Below are positions 61,401 through 64,000 of a stretch of 64,000 nt of DNA, piece after piece; position 1 is the first letter of the stretch; every line of letters begins with the position of its first letter. Source of the stretch: Bolinopsis microptera (Eukaryota; Ctenophora; Tentaculata; Lobata; Bolinopsidae); the NCBI RefSeq assembly GCF_026151205.1, contig NC_087079.1, positions 4,545,230-4,609,229 on the forward strand, written 5' to 3'. Position numbers and translations under genes: made by a program. The notes beneath the pieces were generated by a model that ran no database searches, had not been told where the DNA came from, and worked only from the letters and a program-made list of their open reading frames with translations.

Positions 61401-63581
61401 TAACACAAGGAAGTTAACTACCTTTAGCGAAACTAACACAAGGAAGTTAACTACCTTTAGCGGCTAACACAAGGAAGTTAACTACCTTTAGCGAAACTAA
61501 CACAAGGAAGTTAACTACCTTTAGCGGCTAACACAAGGAAGTTAACTACCTTTAGCGGCTGACTGCTACATAAACTAACACAAGGATATTAACTACCTTT
61601 AGCGGCTGACTGCTAACACAAAGAAGTTAACTACCTTTAGCGGCTGACTGCTACATAGCAAACTAACACAAGGATATTAACTACCTTTAGCGGCTGACTG
61701 CTACATATCTCTTTATAAGCTATCGATAAAACCATTATAATATTCTGAATTAAGTTTGCTGTATTTGAAATTATTCTACTAGATTCTCCCACTATATAGT
61801 GAAAACACTATATAGTGACAAGCACTTTATAGTGACATTCTGTAAATTCCAGGAAATAAGCGATATTACCGCTTTCTTTCCAATTAGCTGAAGTCACATA
61901 CATCAACCTGGTATTCCAGGCAGATTGATCTGGATTCTTAAATTTCCGGTACAATCAATCAACTTTACCGTACTAGTTTCTCAGAAATAAGACTAAAGAC
62001 TGGGAAATCCGAGGAGACTATAATCTGAATAGTGACTATAAGATCATGCACTTTGTATTCGGAACACCTTCCAACGTGTACGTACTTGGATCACCGAAGT
62101 AAAATAAGTGTCTTGATTAACCAACTCCTGACAGTACACGGAATCATAATTTAAAGAATTAGTAAAGTGGAGTAAAGTAGAATTAAAGTAAAGTAGAGTG
62201 GAGTGAAAAGTAAAGAAAAGTCGATATAAGATTAACCTGTCACTATATGGTGCTGTCACTATATAGTGCGTTTTGCACGCTATATAGTGACAAATATCAG
62301 CTGTCATTATAAAGTGCTTGTCACTATATAGTGTTGTCACTATATAGTATATAGTGCGATTACCATTCTACTACATTCTATCATTGTATAATCGCACCTT
62401 CTGATCACATAGCTGACAAAGGCATTGTCTAATGTAGTAAAATCTATTAGGAATGGTTTGTCACCGAACAAGGACACGTTGAACGGAAAATTTTAGACTG
62501 AAGGGTTCAAGCAAATACCAGAAAACTCAAAAGCGTTAGTTGTAAAGCGAGAAAGTACTCAATGTAGCAATTTGTATGAACTAGTGATAAGAGCCAAGGT
62601 CAAGGGGATCCATGTACCGAAATATCCATGAAACTTAATACCCGTCCTAAATAGAGCAATGCCAAATTCGTCAGAACTGGTAGTGGTCTATCTAATCACC
62701 CAATTAACAAAGAAGAACATTTGAACGAATGAGAAGCGGGAATCATTGCCAAGTTATTCCGTTTGAGCTGCTATCACGAGTTGCGATTACGTTATTTCTA
62801 TGTGACTGGCAGAGTTCCAGGAAATAGCGATTGGAATTACTAATAATAACGTGGCATTGTGCTAGCAATCTATGATTTGTGGTCGCGTACTAGGTCTATT
62901 GCGACCACAGATCAGGCATTCCTAAAATTAGAATATTTCTAGAAATTAAAAAATCAAGTTGTACATGTTACCTCACGTGGAATTGAGAGTTCAAAGAAAT
63001 ATTCAAGAGAAATTGAATTCTGTAACCTAGCAAACGAGCACGGAACATCCTAGCATCAACACTAACTCCCAAACGATCTATTTATAAATTACAATTTCAG
63101 TTCTGAATCATTTCTATGAATAGCTAAGGTATTCTCTCTACACCCCAAAGTAATCTAATTTCTGATCTTAACAACTGCCTATCGAATAAGAGAGACAGAG
63201 TTCAAAGGATAAAGTTACAACGAAGCCAATTTATCAATACGGCCGATTAAGACATGTTTGCATCATAAAATTTGTATACGTCATAATAATGATGCCATGA
63301 CCTAATAAATGTAATCTCTCCCGGGTTCCCAGAACACGATGTTCTGAGAAGACCATCTCACTCTCTCATTCACACCATTATATCTTGTTGTTTCAGCGGA
63401 AGGAGCAGGAGATCTCGGGTTTAGAAACACGCCAAAGGGAGCGGGAAGCAGCGCTGACCGAGCTGGACGGACAGATACGGGAGAGACAGACTCAACTTCA
63501 TCAGCTCAAGTTGGAGGAGACCCAGAGTGAGCGGCAGAATGAGATGCTCAAGCAGCAGTTGGACAAACAAATTGAGAACAG
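14062..63581 (+). CDS. CNTRL: Centriolin (CNTRL) orthologue, N-terminal 32 exons, continues beyond window
   Basis: Centriolin is a mother-centriole and midbody scaffold with an N-terminal leucine-rich-repeat module and a very long coiled coil. Exons I can place: 14062-14131, 14254-14423, 15236-15394, 17148-17261, 17914-18103, 18260-18453, 18698-18826, 19568-19649, 19848-19967, 20378-20472, 20589-20702, 20965-21060, 21208-21338, 21549-21726, 21979-22080, 22199-22384, 22601-22765, 24941-25000, 25249-25356, 28778-28875, 29113-29269, 29476-29587, 34288-34403, 35221-35353, 37845-38047, 38237-38286, 39090-39171, 48748-48897, 49182-49285, 56934-57054, 61067-61171, 63397-63581. All junctions are AG/GT with matching phases, 4,079 coding bases with no stop. 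Characteristic similarities to vertebrate centriolin, from memory, are YITERLIKK near the start, ALEQELSMYKVDARF, and ELDGQIRERQTQLHQLK in the last exon. The last exon ends in phase 2, so more exons follow. Exon 31's donor (GTTCAC) is weak. Confidence 0.88.
15395..16473 (+). mobile_element. RLE-encoding (R2-like) non-LTR retrotransposon 3' ORF in centriolin intron 3
   Basis: An uninterrupted frame (about 358 codons within the intron) ends at 16471-16473. It contains a CCHC knuckle CKLCGDKLGTVPHILAGC (C-x2-C-x8-H-x4-C), the basic RYRWRHDKVL segment, and RPDLV followed 14 residues after PD by the glutamate of WELTVP. Together these match the restriction-like endonuclease that follows the reverse transcriptase in R2/NeSL/Hero-type elements (CCHC, then PD-x12-14-D/E). 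The reverse transcriptase is missing, so the copy is 5'-truncated, yet the endonuclease frame is intact. The 3' untranslated part probably continues to about 17,000. The upstream start of the open frame overlaps exon 3 in a different phase and is accidental. Confidence 0.8.
18260..22765 (+). CDS. CNTRL: Centriolin exons 6-17: first coiled-coil section
   Basis: Twelve short exons encode charged heptad-repeat sequence rich in Glu, Lys, Leu and Arg. Exon 7 contains the most conserved stretch (ALEQELSMYKVDARF), which sits right after the leucine-rich repeats in vertebrate centriolin as well. Exons 8 and 9 encode the less helical SGYVSKAPLYPVQYD and YTEPIPDDGRTD linker. Exons 10-16 are continuous coiled coil. 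Exon 17 breaks it with a LDPEDLARRVLGFLEGRLPK segment, similar to the LVRPEEVAARVDELRRKLK region of the human protein. Phases: exons 6 and 7 end in phase 0, 8 and 9 in phase 1, 13 in phase 2. Confidence 0.88.
19656..19735 (+). repeat. CACTTT hexamer array at the start of intron 8
   Basis: Hexamer repeats CACTTT/CATTCA begin within 7 bases of the exon 8 donor (GTACGT at 19650). Confidence 0.85.
19968..20300 (+). repeat. Decamer array GTTAGAATTT starting in the exon 9 splice donor
   Basis: The intron opens with GTTAG and immediately becomes about 30 copies of a 10-bp unit that includes GTTAG, with a few GCTAG variants and a duplicated diverged block. The 5' splice site is thus itself part of the first unit. 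Confidence 0.9.
21478..21530 (+). repeat. 13-bp tandem repeat (CCCCACTAATTA) just before the exon 14 acceptor
   Basis: About five copies of a 13-bp unit end roughly 20 bases upstream of the CCCATAG acceptor of exon 14, forming part of its pyrimidine-rich region. Confidence 0.85.
23822..24785. repeat. 17-bp tandem repeat (CACATATTTGTACTGGT) interrupted by a foldback element
   Basis: Copies at 23822-23910 and 24720-24780 flank the element 23911-24719, so the transposon landed inside an existing array in intron 17. Confidence 0.8.
23911..24719. mobile_element. Foldback element with about 260-bp inverted arms in centriolin intron 17
   Basis: TAGACCGGTTCATAAAAC at 23911 is inverted at the right end (24702-24719), and the arms pair to about 24166/24449. 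The right arm has an extra GC-rich segment (around 24590-24615) not present in the left. The 280-bp centre has no gene. The insertion sits in a 17-bp tandem array, so the target duplication cannot be read. Confidence 0.8.
24941..29587 (+). CDS. CNTRL: Centriolin exons 18-22: linker and coiled-coil section
   Basis: Exons at 24941-25000, 25249-25356, 28778-28875, 29113-29269 and 29476-29587. Exon 19 is amphipathic (YSQDLIRLLEDLIKDRT) followed by a Pro/Gln-rich turn. Exon 20 is Ser/Pro/Arg-rich and likely unstructured. Exon 21 ends with a basic cluster KEKKNKRKR. Exon 22 (VPDVLVLDKRRDK...) ends in phase 1 at GTGAGT. Lower helix propensity here resembles the proline-rich interruption in the middle of the vertebrate protein. 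The intron between exons 19 and 20 (25357-28777) contains a separate gene. Confidence 0.8.
26095..26402 (+). repeat. 57-bp tandem repeat upstream of nested gene
   Basis: About five copies of a unit containing CATGCCACCAGATATTCC and CTCTGTGTTAGATCTTAATC, one with a partial internal duplication. It ends about 80 bases before the nested secreted-protein gene. Confidence 0.85.
26485..27603 (+). CDS. Secreted cysteine-rich protein, nested in centriolin intron 19
   Basis: The frame encodes 372 residues from the ATG at 26485, with no intron. The N-terminus MKVLFLLVSCFALSLAQ is a clear signal peptide with cleavage probably after ALA. The mature part has about 20 cysteines, in pairs such as CKC, CEC and SCC, and one NMT glycosylation site. 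It has no transmembrane segment or anchor. The start is preceded by GCGCAG, an acceptor-like sequence one base upstream, so the 5' leader may be spliced on; the frame upstream (TTG) is not used. I do not recognise the family. The gene has the same orientation as centriolin and lies wholly within intron 19. The base composition is more GC-rich than the flanks, as expected for coding sequence. Confidence 0.82.
   Translation: MKVLFLLVSCFALSLAQYGDLEGNAFEVLEQSMAMGMEWVTSFIKENVLSEDGTSFNPMVNGMLVMVEPQICPVQSNQCSSGENWLFGCKCVKEFRALGDCKAKPCQLFRHYRESGPAALNSFLNSESYEERYQIIMKYVFDPISRALCECPGMIGASTNCARNYDGTLFTFTRMDRAQFDSVVEEIDWKALKTILHGWVKGGCGEKNGKDCVAELSDMFSISGRWLDNTFKGEDSCQSLIRLEEEFTVYMETAFSFNMTTDTVKSVANQFMDVYSDMQRKSLCDPSCAAEVMDSFYSCCVKHSIEVTLSKPMRKNYQKLFRNMWGLFSEEKVPNLNSAVNKYLAMMDLDGFCKDQTNVYGERNEECESLGA
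27604..28777. other. Remainder of centriolin intron 19
   Basis: AT-rich 3' flank of the nested gene, followed by a 26-bp tandem repeat (28388-28472, about three copies of a unit with GCAACGTTTTTGCGTCC) and a duplicated segment with AACCTAGTACCCTAGTACAG (28657 and 28728). No gene is seen. Confidence 0.6.
28888..29045 (+). repeat. CACGTG-containing repeats in centriolin intron 20
   Basis: Degenerate 10-14-bp units of the type TAACACGTGACAAG fill most of intron 20. They contain about nine CACGTG palindromes or close variants. Confidence 0.85.
29584..29643 (+). repeat. 33-bp tandem duplication of the exon 22 splice donor
   Basis: TTTGGTGAGTTTGATCATGT at 29584 (last exon bases plus donor GTGAGT) recurs at 29617. 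The first copy is the donor that keeps the phase; the second is a ready-made cryptic donor. Confidence 0.85.
29865..33310 (-). CDS. LDLa-repeat class A GPCR, antisense and nested in centriolin intron 22
   Basis: Three exons (33310-33253, 33086-33003, 32842-29865) join with correct phases into 1,039 residues. Exon 1 encodes the signal peptide MFREIFLFALLLGSSALG. The ectodomain (to about residue 555) has several LDL-receptor class A-like modules; the clearest pair is CVEHSRVCDLQEDCEDGSDE and CDSHIDCSDHSDEC near residues 488-546, with calcium-binding acidic clusters. Seven membrane helices follow (about 562-927). TM6 keeps FCWVPF (CWxP) and TM7 keeps NSLINPMVY (NPxxY), but TM3 ends MTWLSLLQV with no DRY. 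The loop between TM4 and TM5 is about 100 residues. The C-tail has an acidic serine cluster (SSSDSSESEEESETES) likely to be phosphorylated. The layout resembles relaxin-receptor/GRL101-type receptors, but I see no leucine-rich repeats. The ligand is unknown. Confidence 0.88.
34288..39171 (+). CDS. CNTRL: Centriolin exons 23-27
   Basis: Exons at 34288-34403, 35221-35353, 37845-38047, 38237-38286 and 39090-39171. Exons 23 and 24 are amphipathic helices (EVASIRQGIREAATQT; AHLRSGVTAAEREIDMLRDV). Exon 24 ends at a GTCAGT donor in phase 1, and its final A joins AG of exon 25 to give lysine. Exon 25 encodes HNRSLHNLQEVLREAI and a basic RDRPRD section. Exon 26 is short (50 bases). Exon 27 has a small cysteine cluster (NCLHCTNCKRND), unusual in a coiled-coil protein. 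Introns 23, 24 and 27 are dominated by simple arrays. Confidence 0.8.
34420..34475 (+). repeat. 12-bp repeat GTGACGTAAGAG near the exon 23 donor
   Basis: Three to four imperfect copies start within about 25 bases of the exon 23 donor GTAAGA and repeat the string GTAAGAG. Confidence 0.7.
34557..35204 (+). repeat. Decamer array GTTCTATAAA, about 60 copies, end of intron 23
   Basis: Near-perfect 10-bp tandem array that stops 16 bases before the exon 24 acceptor. The left edge is diverged, and two GATCTATAAA variants are 390 bp apart (34761 and 35151). Each unit contains TATAAA. Confidence 0.95.
35354..35572 (+). repeat. AGTAGTACAGT array beginning at the exon 24 donor
   Basis: Repeats of AGTAGTACAG with TTAG variants start 6-10 bases after the donor GTCAGT. 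The minus-strand Tyr/Leu/Cys-rich open frame here is an artefact. Confidence 0.85.
36660..36744 (+). repeat. (GA)n microsatellite
   Basis: About 42 uninterrupted dinucleotides. Confidence 0.95.
37402..37580 (+). repeat. Tandem duplication carrying poly-G runs
   Basis: Two copies of a unit consisting of poly-G followed by about 63 bases ending in GAGGTAAATATCATGG. Run lengths differ (about 29 and 23 G). Confidence 0.85.
39961..41000 (+). repeat. 54-bp minisatellite, about 19 copies, containing branch point and 3' splice site
   Basis: Each unit contains TACTAAC followed, 33 bases after the branch adenine, by CTGTCCTCTACAG or CTGTCCTCTATAG. This is the arrangement of a metazoan 3' splice site with the optimal branch sequence. 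Units are 90-100% alike. Most carry TATAG rather than TACAG after the first seven. Confidence 0.95.
41165..41200 (+). CDS. CNTRL: Candidate centriolin exon adjoining the 64-bp array (uncertain)
   Basis: After an acceptor CGTTTGCAG the sequence reads SFYQKVDNYIAA in phase 0, which fits the preceding exon's frame. It then runs into the first 64-bp repeat unit, where the frame stays open to a TGA at 41252. Possible donors (G|GTCAGA, phase 1, or CT|GTGAGG at 41250, phase 2) do not match the phase 0 start of the next sure exon (48748). The exon may be skipped, may need extra repeat-derived exons, or may no longer be used. Exons 27 and 28 join in phase without it. Confidence 0.4.
41197..48460 (+). 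repeat. 64-bp minisatellite, about 113 copies (7.3 kb)
   Basis: The unit starts AGCTGGTCAGACAGACAGTC and ends GTGAGGCGTG. Copies differ mainly at a few sites (TTATTGTAG/TTATTCTAG/TTATTTTAG, GGTGCAG/GATGCAG, CAGCTGT/CAGTTGT). Six copies lack 14 bases and read CAGCTGTTCAGAC (ends near 43560, 44057, 44683, 45181, 45743 and 47648). Each standard unit holds an acceptor-like CCTACTTATTNTAG, 21 bases, then a donor-like GTGAGG. The first unit begins in a candidate exon. Confidence 0.95.
48748..63581 (+). CDS. CNTRL: Centriolin exons 28-32: distal coiled coil, gene continues to the right
   Basis: Exons at 48748-48897, 49182-49285, 56934-57054, 61067-61171 and 63397-63581. All are strongly charged coiled coil (KVKLELAETMNVKMEKGSLE; ELLEINDRIAESE; VETLRQESEELRKTI; HERRAFEEEMRQKKQ). 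Exon 32 (ETRQREREAALTELDGQIRE) resembles the part of human centriolin around residue 1,800, so roughly a quarter of the protein lies beyond the window. The donor of exon 29 (GAGAG|GTAAGA) is copied about 12 times by a tandem array. Exon 31's donor is uncertain (GTTCAC, or GTGTTC 33 bases earlier). Confidence 0.82.
49252..49664 (+). repeat. 34-bp array of exon 29 end plus splice donor, about 12 copies
   Basis: The unit AGATAAACGACAGAATAGCT then GAGTCTGAGAGGTA consists of the last 30 exon bases or so joined to the first donor bases. The array starts inside the exon and runs through the intron. Nearly every copy keeps GAGAG|GTAAGA (a few GAGAAGTAAGA or GTAATA), so a dozen equivalent 5' splice sites follow the genuine one. 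Confidence 0.95.
49665..50914. other. Centriolin intron 29, left part
   Basis: AT-rich. Downstream (3') flank of the nested minus-strand gene. No gene or repeat family recognised. Confidence 0.5.
50915..52666 (-). CDS. Unrecognised four-exon gene, antisense and nested in centriolin intron 29
   Basis: Exons 52666-52440, 52183-51689, 51505-51412 and 51244-50915 have proper AG/GT junctions (GTAGTT, GTGAGC, GTACGT donors) and phases that join to 381 codons plus stop. The start is the first ATG (MRFLANKSDLSSAHYC). Exon 1 ends with a short cysteine motif NCPCWAPSSNARCC across the junction. Exon 2 has a basic, proline-rich part (PPNRKRRKTPTGSPK, a possible nuclear localisation signal) and then beta-rich KKFVMIQVFERD text. 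Exons 3 and 4 look globular (VEFKRQFGKGIRLFCRRGE; FYGTKATSDWQEIKHQ). There is no signal peptide and no membrane segment. It may be a nuclear protein, but I cannot name a family. A TATA box lies about 80 bases upstream. Confidence 0.65.
52743..52756 (-). promoter_or_regulatory. TATA box of the nested four-exon gene
   Basis: TTATATATAAC on the minus strand lies about 80 bases 5' of the start codon, which would place transcription start near 52,720. It is the only strong TATA motif near the start. Confidence 0.45.
52760..56933. other. Centriolin intron 29, right part
   Basis: About 4.2 kb of AT-rich sequence. Short frames only, such as 55322-55510, none convincing. No TIRs or arrays noticed. 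Confidence 0.45.
57775..59105 (+). repeat. Purine-rich (GGA)n/(ACTGAGGAGG)n tract, 1.3 kb
   Basis: A degenerate array of GGAGGA, GGACTGAGGA and GGACCCAGGA units, almost free of pyrimidines apart from the CT/CCC of the motif. It lies inside the TIR element. Ser/Pro-rich minus-strand frames here are artefacts. Confidence 0.9.
59228..59253 (+). repeat. Poly-C run inside the TIR element
   Basis: About 26 consecutive C preceded by an inverted pair of CGGACAAAAA/TTTTTGTCCG motifs (59146-59220). Confidence 0.85.
60190..61066. other. End of centriolin intron 30
   Basis: AT-rich. No gene or element recognised. Confidence 0.5.
61262..61705 (+). repeat. 36-40-bp tandem repeat in centriolin intron 31
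   Basis: About twelve copies of a unit containing AACTAACACAAGGATATTAA and CTACCTTTAGCGG, with length variants (GGCT, GGCTGACTGCTACAT). Confidence 0.9.
61790..62348. mobile_element. Palindromic CACTATATAGTG element
   Basis: CACTATATAGTG and TGACAAGCACTTTATAGTGA at 61790-61837 are inverted at 62302-62347. Further copies of the 12-bp palindrome lie at 62236-62291. It looks like a small TIR element. The target duplication is unclear because the ends are self-complementary. Confidence 0.55.
62349..63396. other. End of centriolin intron 31
   Basis: No gene or repeat recognised. Confidence 0.5.
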
Positions 63582-63616
63582 GTGAGGGGTATAATAATAT
63601 CACACTACAATGGTGT

Positions 63617-63680
63617 TATGGTACAATATGGTACAATATGGTACAATATGGTACAATATGGAACAATATGGTATGTATGG
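63617..63680 (+). repeat. GTACAATATG decamer repeat after the exon 32 donor
   Basis: About six copies start 35 bases downstream of the GTGAGG donor. The rest of the window (63681-64000) is intron with nothing recognised. Confidence 0.85.
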
Positions 63681-64000
63681 TACAATGTAATAGCCATTCA
63701 GAGTCATCTGGTGTGTACCACGAAAAATTTGTGTGTGTGAATACAAGCACAAAAAATGAATGCTAAAGCTAACAAATTATAACTGCAATATTTAACATTT
63801 GAGCTTATAGTCTATCGGCCTGTAATAGAGTAATAGCACTATATTATAATAACACTGTGTAAGCTAATAGCACTCACATACAGTCTAAAGTCTTAGAGAT
63901 TAGTAAACACAAGGCTTCATCACAACGTGCTGTTTAAAGAATGTATCTGTCAGATGTCACCTGCTTCATGCTGCATACCAGTGACCAGTCTGGCTATACT

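Overview
This is a gene-bearing stretch of an AT-rich eukaryotic genome. It has GT-AG introns, abundant tandem repeats and many transposon remnants. The protein content (a centriolin-type centrosomal protein, an LDLa-containing seven-transmembrane receptor, secreted cysteine-rich proteins, R2-type retrotransposon endonuclease) indicates an invertebrate animal. A cnidarian is plausible because of the receptor type and the repeat families, but the sequence alone does not prove it.

Bases 1 to about 14,000 hold no host gene that I can support. They contain a TIR element (346-587), a non-LTR reverse transcriptase fragment (670-1836), a 1.23-kb repeat in two copies (the second split by a 1.93-kb insertion with a 9-bp target duplication), a Harbinger-like element (10193-11980), a palindromic element (11985-12220) and a hAT-like MITE (13630-13958).

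From 14,062 to the end, nearly everything belongs to one very long gene on the + strand: a centriolin (CNTRL) orthologue. I can join 32 exons with consistent phases (about 1,359 codons). The N-terminus is leucine-rich repeats, the rest is coiled coil, and the gene runs off the right end. Three other genes lie inside its introns: a secreted cysteine-rich protein (26485-27603, +), an LDLa/class A GPCR (29865-33310, -, three exons, 1,039 aa) and an unrecognised four-exon gene (50915-52666, -, 381 aa).

The most unusual property is the placement of the tandem repeats. Many intronic arrays of the centriolin gene begin at, or copy, a splice junction. A 34-bp array repeats an exon end plus its 5' splice site about 12 times. 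A decamer array begins in the donor GTTAG. A 33-bp duplication copies another donor. A 54-bp array carries a consensus branch point TACTAAC plus a 3' splice site in every unit. A 7.3-kb, 64-bp array starts in what looks like the end of an exon. I treat these splice-signal satellites as the candidate new phenomenon. Several introns also carry inverted-repeat transposons (23911-24719, 57118-60187, 61790-62348) and an R2-type endonuclease ORF (15395-16473).
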